Below, in pieces: positions 37,801 through 52,800 of a stretch of DNA of 64,000 nucleotides; the stretch's first letter is position 1; the number at the start of each line of letters is the position of its first letter. A program made the translations under genes and the position numbers. Source of the DNA: Lumbricus rubellus (Eukaryota > Annelida > Clitellata > Crassiclitellata > Lumbricidae); assembly GCA_945859605.1 (NCBI GenBank), contig OX243814.1, positions 22,623,345-22,687,344 of the forward strand. The letters are read 5' to 3'. Below the pieces are notes generated by a model that did no database searches, was not told the DNA's origin, and was given only the letters and a program-made list of their open reading frames with translations.

Positions 37801-40800
37801 GTAGGAAAACTATCAAATGCGACCTTGTCATATCTACGTCATCTAGGTGATCGACGTCATCTAGGACCTTCTAGGTCACATACTTATGGCGGAAGCCGCA
37901 GCCTAGACGCATGAACTTACTAAATGTAATAGCCCACGATGTTATTGATCGGTTTTTGGCCGCTTCTACCGGACATAGGAGCTCCTAGGGCCTTGCCAAA
38001 CTAATGTCCGCTCATACCGGACACTGGACTGGAAGCGGTTTTTTATTTGTCCGCTCAGGGCGGCCTACGGATGGGTAAAGGTTAATGATGTTTTAATGTC
38101 ATTTAGGCTAGCTTAGAGTGCATCTTTGACTACGGTAGGTTATCATGAAGCAACATTATGTCACTTTGTAATTACAATTACCCCTTTAGCGACCGACCGT
38201 CTAATAATCATATACAAAATCGACGATTATAATCGGAGTTGCCGCTAAAGGGATTAAAGGTACTGCTGCTTGTTTAAAAAGAAGTTCTTTATAATTCCCA
38301 GAGTGGAACTTCTCTCATGATCAGCAAGAACAACTCTTTGTCAGCGAATGACAGACTAAATGAAGCTCCAAAGCACGTGCTTCCTATGAGCAGTTATGAA
38401 AAAGTAGAACATGTTTCTGCTAATGGAACTTCATCTATGATGCAAGGAACCGATACATCAACAAACATTGCACCTCCCATGACAGGTAGGTGAAGTTATA
38501 AATTATTTCTGAAGGCTGTTGATGTCCATATCAGGTTTCTTAGGAAATGGGAGTAATTATGCGCATCTAAAACATGATGGAAAGCGACATTCAGTAATAG
38601 CCAAAAGTCAAATAAGCAATGAAGTGGGAGAAAATATCAGAACAAGGAACAATAAGCGATGCAGATATGAAGTCAAGTATGGAGGTTTTATGGAAATATG
38701 ATTACGAAGGGACAAGACTTCAAAGATTGTTACTAGGAGTATGACATTAAAGGCAGCACCAGAGAAGTCTGGGTCTGGCAGCAGGCTGTTCCGTCTGCGA
38801 TTAGCAGTAGTCTGAGAAATTTTACTTTTCACATTGTCGATTTTGTGAATGAAAAGAGAGGTGAAGTCAGAAGAAAGTTTCTGGCTTTCTTGTTCAGAGC
38901 ATTTGCGATTGGCAGCATCTTTTGAATGCAGAAGTCATCACTGGTCCATCAGTCTCAGACTAATGACCATGGACTGTAAATTGATGCTTCATCATTAGAT
39001 ATTGGAGTTTAATATAAGCATAATGGTAATAACATTGATTTCAATTGTATTTTAAAAACTATACATGATTAATGCTGCCAATGTTGATTTCATCTGTTGT
39101 ATACAGAAGAAAGAAGAAGAAGATACAGAGTGGGTCATAAAAAATACCCTCTAAGGTTTTTTTGCATATATCTTGGCTAGACGTAAGAATTTCCATATGA
39201 AATTTCACAGGCTTAAAGGCAATTCATATTTACGTGCAATGGCCAAATTTCACCAAAATATTTAAAACAGAACAAAAGTTATATTATATTTTAGTGAGTC
39301 CACCCACTTTTTTTGACGATTCAAAAACGTTATGCAACAAAAAGTAGCAGAAAGGTGATTTTATTAAGTCTCACCTCAAGTTATTGTTACCAAATAGCCT
39401 TGATATTGCCAGGTAATCATTATTATTATTATCATTTAGAAAAAAACAGGGTACGAGCAATGTTAGGGTGACAACGAAATGCATGGCCAAAAAATAATTT
39501 TGACTAATCCAGTTTCTCACCCCCTCAAAATGTTCATTATGACAAGAAACTCATGTGTTACAAATTTTATTCCGATTGAAGAATATTTAGAGGTAGCTGA
39601 GCGCGTTAGTAGTTTATAGTAGCACATCACATAATTTCTTTGAAATCGCGTATGGAATTAGCTGATATCTACAGAGAACAGGATGTGCTGGGACTCATTG
39701 TTCATACTGACCAAAAATAATAATGTTTCTTCAACTTTCTTGTAATTTTTTAACTTTACCAATTGTTGGTTGTTGTTATAATAAGACCGATAAACAGAAA
39801 AAAGGCTAAATTGTCTACATGTATGTATGTATGTAGGCTAATTTCATACAACTTCCAGCACTACATACCTTCATGACGGTGCCTGTATTTTGTTTGTACA
39901 AAAGCTTACGAGCTTGGTTTGTATAGACCAAAATCATGGAATTAGTCGATGCCAAAGTGTTCAACACCAGACGGGACCTCCAGTGACATAACATCAAGAT
40001 ATAATTTAATAGATTTGGAGATTCATGTATACTATGCGAATTTGAAGCAGACCGGTATGAAAAACGGTATAAGGGTGACAGCAACTGCACTGGTTTGGAT
40101 CTGATGCAAAATGAGTTTATTGAGCTCATCCAGCTCAATGATATTCAGCCAAGACTGTTTGTACCACTATGAGCTCTTTCACCTGGCACTGATATTTTTA
40201 GAAGGAGTAGAAAGTTGGGAATATGTGCGTATCCAATATCCATGCCCCTGGGGCCCATCCTAAAGCTAGATAGCCTAGATGGAAGGCAAGGTCACATACA
40301 GTTTTAAAAGCTATTTATTGCACTCTCAATAAACATCACCAAACGTGAGTTGTCTGCTCTCAAAAAGTTCAAAGCAGTTGTGAAGTTGTACATTAAGTGA
40401 CTGTACAGTGTACACACATGCATGTGCCACACCTGATCCGCGCAACGACTCGAATCTTTCTTGAGTCTTCCGTATGAGTTTGATGCATGCAGACAAACAA
40501 CTAAACTGTTGCCGATTCAGCAATCAATTCCTTCTGTAGTCATTTGTAGTTGAAATACTAACTAAAGGGTATCACTTTCTCTGAGACAATGATTCCCCTG
40601 GATTTGAAGGAAGTAATGGTCACAGCCCTAAGTAAAGAAACCCATGGACAAACTCCTTGACATGTTGTGCTGCATGGCACTGTTACTATACAAATGCAGC
40701 GATGGTTGTCAGAACATACTTAACAGTTTCTTGTGGCAATTAAAATATCACAGGAGTTCTTGGTCCTTAAGACCTTCAGTCCTTCACCCTAGCAATTGAG

Positions 40801-43800
40801 AAAGCATTTCTGAGTATGCTAGTGCTCCATTATGAGCAGAGAGTCTGATGGTGGTCAACAATGTCGCTGATTCATTCAATGGTGTCCTTGGTCACTATGA
40901 AAACAGAATCAATTTCTGTAACAAGTGGCTGAGACATTTCTAGTTACTAAGGGGTCTCCTGTTGCTCACCAGTAGTGCTGTGCTCAATTTCTCATCACTA
41001 ACTTAGCAATAGTGAATACCCTTCATAGTAACGTATCTTACCCATTGAAACAGCATGGAAATTGACATTGTCCAATGCTAAAAACTTTAACCACGTTCAG
41101 CTACCAGTAAATTTTATTATAATGCTTCCAAATTTTGTGAGCCTTATTATTTTAACATTTTAAACATATTTGGGGGGTGGGAAGATACAAATTGCAGACT
41201 TTTATTTTGAGTGCCACCCTAACGAGCATGCACAATTAGGGACTGAAGGTAGGAAGGTGTGTTGGTGCTGATGGATTTGTAAGTCAGACTTGCCAATTTG
41301 AATGTTATCCTGTGCTGAACAGGAAGCCAGTGCAGCTGATGGAGTAGGACTGAGGAACTATAGGGTGTCTCGATAGGTCGTGAACGATTTTGAATGCAGA
41401 CAAATATATGTTATACACAATATAATGTGGAAAGTTTTATACTGGCGGATAGGTTATTCAAATGAAAATGTTAATATAAAAAAATTAGATCACTAGCTCA
41501 CTTAGTAAAATTGTAGCGCCAATATCCGTGACGTCATCAAATTCGTGCCAAGTAAACGTCAAATTAAGCCGCAAACAATATTGTACGACCATCATTGTTA
41601 ATCCACACATAATTAATTAATATAAATTAGCATTTAGTATTTAATAATGTTTCCTTTACTCTTTACTACAGCCTCAAGTCGATTAGTCATCGAGCAATCA
41701 GATTTTTCAGAGTTGTCAGAGGTAGGCCTATTGATGTCCATGCCTTACAAAGCCGACGTTTTAAGGTCGTTTGGGGTTCGGTATCGGCATAAACAGTTGC
41801 CGCCATAATAGCCTACTCCAAACATTTTCCATTGGTGACAAATCCGGCGAATTAGGCGGTCAGTCCCTCGGTGAGATGTAGGCTATCCATTGATATTCTT
41901 GTTCAACCATTAGACTGAGGCCTTTGATGTGTGTGCACGTGCACCGTCTTGTTGAAATAATCATTCGCCGTTATTACGAAACATTTTTGTGACTGTGAAC
42001 TGAGCGCATAGGCTACTGCACTTCGCTGGAATGCAGGTTTGACCTCTTTCTCCTGTATCTCATTGATGTAATAAGTCGAAGTGACTGAAGTTTTATTTGG
42101 AATGATATGAGGTTTTGTTAAGCCAACTGTTTATGCCGAACCCGATCCCCTGCAGACACTGAACACCTTAAAACGTCGGCTTTGTAAGGCATGGACATCA
42201 ATAGGCCTACCTCTGACAACTCTGAAAAATCTATTTGCTCGATGACTAATCGACTTGAGGCTGTAGTAAAGAGTAAAGGAAACATTATTAAATACTAAAT
42301 GCTAATTTATATTAATTAATTATGTGTGGATTAACAATGATGGTCGTACAATATTGTTTGCGGCTTAATTTGACGTTTACTTGTCACGAATTTGATGACG
42401 TCACGGATATTGACGCTACAATTTTATTAAGTGAGCTAGTGATCTAATTTTTTTATATTAACATTTTCATTTGAATAACCTATCCGCCAGTATAAAACTT
42501 TCCACATTATATTGTGTATAACATATATTTGTCTGCATTCAAAATCGTTCACGACCTATCGAGACACCCTATAGTTTGTTGCTCATTATTATGGCTTCGA
42601 TTTTGGGCACGCCTGAACCTTCATGAAAATTGACAAAGCCTTTACTCGTTATCCGAATAAGTTTTTTCTTTTATGTTGATATCAGACTTAACTCATTTAA
42701 ATTTGACCATCAATTTCAATTGATCACTTTCTGACAAAAATTATTGTTCGGTCTAAAAGGTGGTTTTTCTGTGTGGTAAACTGCTCCTGATAGCTGACAC
42801 AGGTCGGTATTTTTCATTAGAGTCCCCATGTAACTTGATGAAGTGACGTTCAACGTTAATTAATTACATACCACAACTGTTACAGTAAACAGCATACAAA
42901 CAGAACTTGGATGACTTTCCCAAAATAAAAATAATCTTACTTTTCTTCTAAAAATGCTATTGTTCCAACTTTACACCAAACTGCTGCAAGACAATGCTAT
43001 ATTCATACTTTTTTAGGCACAAGCTGTCTTGCTACAAGCAGAAATGCCAAAGACATACTGGTAGCTAATAACAAAAACCCATTTGAGAAGATCAGGCAGT
43101 CTCTTCCTTTGTTTGTTCTTGCAACCCTACAATGGGGGGGGGGGGCAAATTCTTATCTCTGAATGGCAGAAATATGCTGAGGAGAAGTGGACTTTGACCG
43201 TCAGCCTAAGTCCGCGCTTGGGGTTCATGTGCTGCATCCGTCTGCAGCTGTCGGGCTAATTAACCTTTCCCTGGTCAGTGGTCACTGCAGCTACGGAAAA
43301 ACAGAGGCACTTAAGATTCACCTAAGAGATAACATTTCAAACTAAAAGACCCAGCATATATATTTTCTAAAAATTCCATGGTCCTGTGTGCCACTCATCA
43401 TAGGCCGGCACGTTGGCCAGCACTGGTTTAGATGGATGCCTGTCACATGTCTGAATAGGAGCGAGATTGTCTAATGTGCATGATACTATTCGCTTATGTT
43501 GTTCCGAGAAACCAGTTGCGTTGGTTGTAGGAGCAGTGAATAGATCAGAATCGATGAGTAAGTCGCTGAAATTTAAGCCGTCTACTGCTTTGTTGTTACG
43601 GAAAACGTGCCGTACTGGTTGGAAATGGTAGGAAGTTGTGATTTTCCACAGTACGAGCTTATGGTCAGATACAAGACCAGCATCGCTCACCTGTACATCG
43701 AAGACCTATTATCTACAGGTCTGGATGTCCTCTAACCGTTTGAGACTGAACCCTACCAAGACGCAATATATCTGGTTTGGAATGCGTCAACAACTGGCAA

Positions 43801-46800
43801 AAATTGACATGAAAGCCTTAGCATTAGAGTTTCCAATGATTACATTCTCACCTTTTGTGCGGGACCTTGGTATTATTTTAGATCAAGAGCTAACTTTCAC
43901 TCGGCATATAAACCTTCTATGCCGAAGCTGTTACTACCAGTTGCGTCAACTTAAAGTGGTCTCACGCTCTCTGTCTTTTAGTGCTGCCTCTACTCTTGTT
44001 CACTCTTTCGTAGTTTCACGCCTTGACTACTGTAGCACCCTCTATTATGGACTACCGGCTGACCGGATTGGCTGCCTGGAATGGGTCCTCCGCTCTGCGG
44101 CGCGACTTGTTGGTCATATCCCAAAATATAGCCATGTCTCATCTTATATGCGGGATATCTTACACTGGCTCCCTTCTAAACAGCGGATTGCATACAGGGT
44201 CTGTGCCTTGGTTAGGTGGTGCATTGAAAGACTAGCTCCACCTTATCTTCGAGAACTCTGTTGTTCCACCTTAGGAGTTCAGCGTCGGTCCACCCTTCGA
44301 TCGGCGAACCAAACTGAGCTTCTGGTTCCCCACTCGCGGACTGCTATGCGACAGCATCGTTCATTCTCTGTTGCTGGTCCTACCACCTGGAATGGTCTTC
44401 CTGTTACATTGCGCTTAATTCCCAGAGGTCACTTCGCTCTGTTCCTTAAGAACCTAAAAACTGTTTTATTTAGCCGTGGTTGGGCCGAGAGCGCTTCTGA
44501 GTAGCCTACCTAGAAGAGGCGCTATATAAATTTCCGAAATAAATAAATAAAGTCATTGGCAGCAAGGACATCAAACATGTTTTCGCCACAAGTTGGGAGT
44601 TCAACGTACTGATGAAGACCAAAGATGTTGAAGGTGTCGGACAGTATTCCATTAATGCGACCTTCGGAACCTGGGCAGTTCAGGTCACCACAGAGGATAA
44701 ATCTTTCATCAGTTTCGACAAAGATGGACGATATGAGGGTGGCAAGGTCATCGTAGAAGTCACCAAATGGACTAGCTGAACAGTAGATGTTAGCCACGGT
44801 TATCAAAGAAGGTCCTCTGCCTGGTTGCACGAGCTGAACTTCACATGATGAGGTACATAACCTTTCTGATTGAGGGTGCATGCTGACATCTAACGTTGAC
44901 CTGTAGATAACAACTAGACCCCCGCCAGCTACTGATTCCCAGTTCGTTGAAGCATACATCGATATTATGATTGAAAAAACCCACAAAACGAGCAAATGTG
45001 GAAGAAATAATGAAAAAAATGCACACAAAACATTTTTGCATCCATCTTGGCCACTTGGCGACTGGTGAATCGTCAAGAAGCAGTGGGCGGACTCAATAAA
45101 ATTGACATAACTTTCATTCTGTTTGAAATATTTTGATGAAGTTTGGCCATTCTACGTAAATCTGAATTACCTTTATGCCTATAAAATTTCGTCTGGAAAT
45201 TTTAACTTCTGGCTAAGATATTAGGAAGAAACCTTAGGGGTCTTTGTTTGTGATCCACCCTATATACTGTATACCGTGTTATGATCGTCCTAGTAATAAG
45301 CTCAAAATAAGTAAAAGTCTAGATTTGGGGATATATATATATTCTCGCAAAAATTAAAATAAACGATACAATTATCACACAGTCGTCAGCAGTTCAGCAA
45401 ATATCAGCTTTGCTCATCGTTGATAAAGTAGAAAACTCGCCGCAAATACCAGTAACAGGATGGAGAAGAGATGCAAATCTTTCTTCATGGAGACTACGGT
45501 ACTGCGATATCTGTGGCGGTGTATGAGAAAAAGACAAAACTAAGTCGAAAACTTGGCAACAAAGCCACCAAACTACACACTGCGGTCGAAAACAAAGCTC
45601 CCTTGGTCGGTGTTTGTGTGTGTGCACGTGTGTGTGTGTGTGTGTGTTATTTTGCTTGACTGCATAGCCATAACTCTTAAAAATCTGTTGCTTATGGTGA
45701 ACATTGGTGGTGGTTATATTCTAGCATTCGTGGTTTTTCCATTTTTATTCTAGGCGTGGATTCTTTTTCTAACCTGTCCTCTGATTCCAATGCTACTGAA
45801 TGGCAAAGTGTTGTCACTCCAAGCCTTGCTTCCAGCATTTGTCTTCTGCTTTCAAACTTGATTGGTTTGGCACCAGAAGATACTCTGAGCTGCATCAACA
45901 AACAAGGCATTTTCAAGTCTTTGGTCAGGTATGGACGTGCATTAAAACATATACACATTACACACATTAAGTCACTGCTCAGGAACTGACAACATTATAA
46001 CTCTTAACTCAGCATATGTTACTGACAGCTTTCGTTCACAGACCATGACTGAAAATTTACCTCTTGAACATGTTTGCCATGTATATGAAAATTGCTTTTT
46101 TTTCGACCAGAATTACCCTCAACTTCTATATCTATGCTGTCCAACCTGAGGCCCGCGGAATGATTTCAAGTGGCCCACCTAAGCTCGCTAAATTTTTGCA
46201 CTTTGTGTAGACTGAAGTAAAGGACAAAGTCAGTGTTCAATTTGAGTGTTTATTTTATTGATACTGTACTGGTTGCCATGGTTTAGAAGCTACCTGCATG
46301 GATGTCCATCCAACAGCTTGGTCCTAATCTCTCCATTTCTATCCCTGGGGTTAGGTCCCGTAGTCTATCAGTTTATTGATACACGACTTCTGGCTTTAAC
46401 AGCTCTTAATTCTTGCACTCAACTAAGCTGATCTTGCAGACCGTCCCAAACAGTTCGCTCGAAGTCAGTTACTGAGATGCCTACAGAGTTCCAGCACGTC
46501 TGGCTGTGACTGTTCCTCTCTTTGGAGAGATCTCCAAAATCTAGTCCTCAGGGTTGGAAGAAAAAATTGAAGAGTCTCCATGGCAGGGCCGATAAATGGC
46601 GATGTCTTGGTCTCTTTGTCAGCCAATGATTATTACTGCCCCTAAAACCAAAGACTCTTTGCTTTGATGAGTCTTTATAATAGTCAGAGCAGGATAATGG
46701 AAATCTGCTCAGCCTTTTAAGCAGAGCTGAGCCAACAGAACTATGGCGGGATGATGAACTGGAAAATGAACTGAGTGCAAGGCAGAGATAAATCCGTCTT

Positions 46801-49800
46801 ATACTTGTTGGGGTCATAATATTATGGAGCATGTCATGTCAGACAGGGCATGTGTGCTTACACATGTCCTGTTTGACATGCTCCATAATACTGCTTATCA
46901 TTTTCTATTATTCATCATGCGACTACATTAGAACTAATGATTATCAATAAATTTTAGTCGCTGCTTTTGAGTTTACTGTGCGGCCCTCGGCTTCAGAATT
47001 ATTGCTTCTGCGGCCCATGGTGCCAAAATGGTTGGACAGCACTGTTCTATATGATCACTGATTTTGTTAAGTATCGACCATTTTTGTTTTAATTAATTAT
47101 TACGGTAGTTTTTAGGTTACATTATATCTGTATCCAGTATTTATGGTATTACAGTCAGCAAAAAAACTGTGTGATTTTGAAGCCCTTCTAGCTCTGTTAC
47201 CGGAAACACAATTTTTTAAGCCTTATCGTAAAAAATAATTGCTTGTGTGAATGCAGAATATTAGATTCCGGTTTACTGGAGGCCTATCAGTCTGGCCTTG
47301 CAGAATCTTCAAGGAATCATCTTGGACATTGGACTTTGACCTTTCAGCATCTACTAAATCTACACTGTGACGTAATGCATCTTGTTAAGGCCTGTACATC
47401 ACGCGACACTGAGTTATTGCATCAGTTTTTGGATGATGGATTTGCACTTCGACAGTTGGTGATGATGCTTGGATGTACTTACCCAGGTACATTTGTTGTG
47501 TTGAATTGTACCGTAATCCACAGTGCTTTCCAGATATTCATTCATTCATTCATTATGGAGATTTATATAGCACCCTTCAAAGTTACTACTCCAGAGTGCT
47601 CTCTACCCAACCTCAGCTGAAAAGTACTGTTTTAAGACTGCGATAAAACGCATCTGAGTGTCACGAGTTGCCCTTCTAAACATCATTAGGCCCATTGTTG
47701 TAGACTTATGCATTGTATCTACATGTATATTGTAGTTATTGTACTACGTCATATATATAATATATATAATATATATATTATGTGCTTAAATGAGAGTTGG
47801 ACAATAGCATATATCCTTAGTTAAGTGTGACATAGTAATCTAGATCTTTTAGTGTATCGATGGTTGTCGGATCACGAAGTTGTGGCGGGGACAAAGGTCA
47901 TACGTCTGCGAGACGGATAGGCCTATCTAGACTGTCTAGGGGTCGTCAAAGTCAGCCATCAGTCGTCAGTCGGAGATGTGAAGTTGGTGAATACGGAGCA
48001 CAACGGTGCTACCAGGCGAGTACGGAGCACAACGAGAGATTATAAATCCTTCGGGCAAAAAACTGGTAAGCCTACCTGGTACAACAAGCCGAGGAGTCGG
48101 AAACGACGCCTAATTGACTCTGAACGGGATCGAGGCCTGTACGTCTTCATTTACTGCTGTACCCTGCCGACGGCATTCCCAATCTACGTCCGTATACCAC
48201 TGGGCCTTCGTTCTAGACTACGTACCTCCATGATGCCACAGTCGCTGCACCACGCAGATCACTGCCTCATCACCCTCCTCACGAGCCACTCCGCCGCCCT
48301 CGGATCCACAATATTTTTGTTGTTGTACGTATGCAACTATGCATTCATAGATGTGTCTTTTGCTATCACTAGGGGCATCTAATTCAAAGTGAATTTTTTA
48401 CAATTTTATTAGGCTACTAGTGTTTTTCCATTTTACGCATGGGTTAGATAACTTCACTTTCATTCAACTATTCACTCATTCATTCGATCATTCAGTCTAA
48501 ACTTTCTTGTGCAATATACACATAACATAGATGCAAAGAAATGATGAAACGCAATCAAAAAACGGAAAAAGCGTAGTTTTATTATTTTAAAAAACCCACA
48601 AAAAACCGAAACGGAAAATAATTTGCCTTTGGTACATCTGAAACTTCATTTTAAGTTCAAAAGCCTTGCTTATGCAATTTTATCTTAAGCTGCAAATAAC
48701 TTTTTTGGGAGAGAATAAAAAATGAAAAAGTTTTTCACAACTATGACACATAATATGCATATGTCAATTGTTATGGACCATTAATAATGTGTCTTTCTTT
48801 AAATTCCTGATTCAATATTGATCTAATTTATCTGACGCCTCATTAGGTTCCGATTGGTCAGAAACAAAGCCATTGAGATCCCACTGTTAGAACGGACCAC
48901 ACCAATATTCCAACCCTGGAACATGGTCGGGATGGTGCCGTATGGGCATTTCATGACGGAGCTGACAATGCGAAATGGCTTCTTTGTTGCTGGGACCACC
49001 GCCCCAGCCTTGAGGCCATGCCAAATGTTGTAATTTATTTCTTGTTATTATGATCTTTATTACAAGAATTTTTGACACACACAGGATCAGACATATATGC
49101 AAAACAAAAATTATTATTCATATTTCAGATGATCCTGATACCAATTCTTGTTGTTTGAGTCTGTGGGAGATGGCCTTTAGTCTGCTGTCCAGCATACTCA
49201 TGACCAATGGTCAAGAGGCTTTCATGGCTCTTTGTCCAGTTATTGTCAAGCACTGGAAAATTATTGCTGGTGAGTATTTGATTTACCACTCAAGTTAGTT
49301 TTTATATATTGACTGCAAAGTATATATAATTGTCTTGTTGTTTATTCAGCTTGTTTCTTCAGAGAGATCTTGGTTACCCTTTCTCTGTGATCTTTTACCT
49401 GTTAGTTGATATTATTAGCTTCTTATTTGTGACACCTGAGGTCAAAACCTGTCATATGTAGGTTTTTGACTTTTTTCTGTCATATTCTACAGATATTCAG
49501 CTTCAAAATACTTTGTTCAGAATGAAAATAATCTTTTTTCTAACTGGAGTTATATTCGTTCGATTCTGTAATTTATAAAATCATAACAAGTGAGAAGATC
49601 GAAGATAAAGTTTAAGAACATTTGTGTCATGAATGTCCTTAGTAGCCACTACTTGATTCTTCTGCAAATATGCTTGTCAATAAATTTCTATATAGTTATA
49701 TACTGTATCAAATAATCAAACGGCATGAAAATCGAGCTACTACTTTCGAACTTGTGATGGAATTACAGGAAACTGCTGAGTTGTAGAATTCATGCAAATG

Positions 49801-52800
49801 AACGAATAAATGAAATGCAAATAAACGCCTCCAAAGCGTTGTCGGCCAGACGCTTCTTCGTTGACATACGATGCATGAGTCTAATACTTCAAACAAATAA
49901 TAATTGACAAGGCTGTGCAAGAGAGCACGAATATTAATATTATAGACCTATTCATGACCAAAACTTGTTCATTTAAACAGGTGACATAGTTTTCCAGTAC
50001 CTTCCAATACCATATTGGAGTTAAAATTTATTATGTGGTGCACACAGCTACAAGAAATAGTCCATCCGGCATATGACAATTCGGTCATTCATGGCAAATT
50101 TTAACTTTGAAAACACACTCTTTGAGCGTTTGTTTCAGAGCAAATCCTGACACCACATGCATTAAAAGTCACTTTTTGACCACTAAATATTTGAATTAAA
50201 CATTTCTAATTGTAGATATTGAAAGTAGACATAGTTTTAAATAGCAATACGCCATAAAACGATATTTCATATTTTTGACCCCTCTCGCCTATTTCAGCAT
50301 TCAGCCCCAGCGTCACGTTTTCACTGCGCTGTTGTCATTTTGTTGCGTTTAGTTGTTTTGAACTCTCACTGCTGATTGCTGAAAGTGGTTTGGAAAAGTT
50401 GCCGGGTCTGACTTTGGTGGAGGAGCCGACGCCTTTGAGCCGAAAAATTTTCTGACGACCTTTTTTGTCATTTGCCCAAAATTTTTCATCTTCCTACAAT
50501 TTTTACCTATTTTTGAACCAAACTTGTTAGACATGCGACCCGGCTGAGACCCAGTACCAGCAGGTCAATGCCGGGTCACAGACCATGACAGACCCGACTC
50601 ACTTTAAGCCGTGACGACGGGTTATGATGTGAGAATTCGTGACACTCCAATTCTTCGCGACACACCATTGACACATGAATTTTATGCGACGCACCGCCGG
50701 TCTATTCGCAACACACTAGTGTGTCGCGACACACCGGTTGAGAACCTCTACATTATCTTATAAATTTAAATATCTTGTAAACCAAAGTGTGGTACAGGCA
50801 GTTGGTTGTAATAAAGAATATACTTCTTCTTACTTTATTTTGTGGTTTTTAAATGCTTTTTGAGCTGATTTGAGCAAGTAAATGCAAAAGCTTTATTTAA
50901 ATTGACACCAGTGGACATTAAACTGTATTTGTGTCTTATGTCTTGTTTAAAGGTCGAGTTGTAAGCATCTTGCAAGAAAAAGGGCTTCAAGAATCTGAAT
51001 TGTGGCGTGTGTCACTGGACTTTGTTGCGCTTCTGCTGACAGAAGAGGCTAAGTTGAAGGCCAAGGTTCCCAGCCACAGACCTGCGAACATCTACTATGT
51101 GACAGATCGACTTGACGCTCCTCAGAATCGAGGTTTTTTTACTACTATTTATTAATTAATGGGACACAGTGACATTTGAAAAAAGATTAGCTGAATCTAA
51201 ATTTTCTATGTGCACAATGCACTTTGATTTTGCCCTTGTTATTCCCGCAGTGCGTTTGCAGGCGGTTCAGTAAAGTACTTACTTATTTTATTTAAATGGT
51301 TGTTAGGCCCCCCCCAAAAATAATTGTGTGTTTCCAGGAACCCGAACGACTCACTTTTATTGCTGCAAATCGGATAATTTTGAGGAAATTCTTTATTTGT
51401 ATTTGCTTATTCAGTAACATTGCCTTTCATATACGAGGTGTAGAATTGGGATGTTATAATTATAGCACTCCCTCCTGTCTCTTTACAATGTTTCTGCAGC
51501 TTTTGATATGGTTGACCACACTATTCTTCTCCAGCGTCTTGAGACTTCTTATGGAGTAAAGGGTATGCCTCTTTGTTGGTTTCGATCATATTTGTCTGAC
51601 CGTACCCACATGGTTATCTCGGGTGATTATAGAACTAAATGGATCCACGTTAAACTAGGAGTTCCTCAAGGCTCTGTCCTGGGTCCTCTGCTCTTTATTC
51701 TATATACGGCTGATGGTGTCCGGACAATTCGGCGCCGGACAATTCGGACCGGACAATTCGGACCGGACAATTCGGACCCGGACAATTCGGAGTGCATGTA
51801 AAAATATTGCTCTTACGGCTATGAAACTTTTGTTTATCAATGGTATGAAATAAAATTATATGGCACCAAACAAATATTGTCTGATCTTCTAAAATTTATC
51901 CAATAACAGAAATAAGACACTGAAATTAGTAGCTAAATGCAGTAAATTATCAACTTATAGGCATCTCATTTAGATCAATGTAAGTTCCATAAATGGGTAA
52001 AAGCTTTAAGGTTTGCTGACGATCAAGCAATGCTGGCAGGAAGTGAAAAGGATCTGCAACGAATGATGGATCGACTAAATGCGACCTCGGAAGAATTCAA
52101 CATGAAAATAAACATCAAAAAGACAAAAGTTATGAAGATCAGTAAGGAAAAGGAAACAACTATTTGTATAAAAATAAATGGAGAAGAAATAGAGCAGGTG
52201 AAGGAATTCTGCTATTTGGGAAGCTTAATATCAAGCGATGCCAAATGTCATAAAGAGATAAGAAGGAGAATAGCAATGGGCAAAGAGGCATTCTTAAAAA
52301 GGAAAGAACTGCTAAGAGGAGGGCTAAATAGAAATCTGAAGAAAAGAATGGTCAAAACATTGATATGGAGTGTGACGTTATATGGCGCAGAGACATGGAC
52401 AATGAGAAAAGAAGATGTGCAGAGGCTGGAAGCTTTTGAAATGTGGGTATGGAGAAAGATGGAGAAAATCAGTTGGACAAAGCACGTTTCAAATGAAGAA
52501 GTACTAATGATGGTAGAAGAGAAAAGATCTCTGCTGGACACAATAAAGATAAGACAAAAGAATTGGGTGGGACATTTGCTAAGAGGTGACTCACTGCAGA
52601 AAGAAATAATTGAAGGAAGATTGGAGGGAAAGAGGTGCAGAGGAAGACCTAGACAAAAACTGCTGGACGGGATGATGGAAGCTGGATACAGAGAACTGAA
52701 GAACATGGCACAACAGCGGGAAAAGTGGAAACATTGGACGTTTGGACCTGCCAATTGGCAGAGAACGTAAAGAAGAAGAAGAAGAAGAAGAAGTTCCATA

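Noticed and set aside
45553..45753. Frame with poly-Val/Cys stretches
   Set aside because: Produced by the GT microsatellite just before exon 15.
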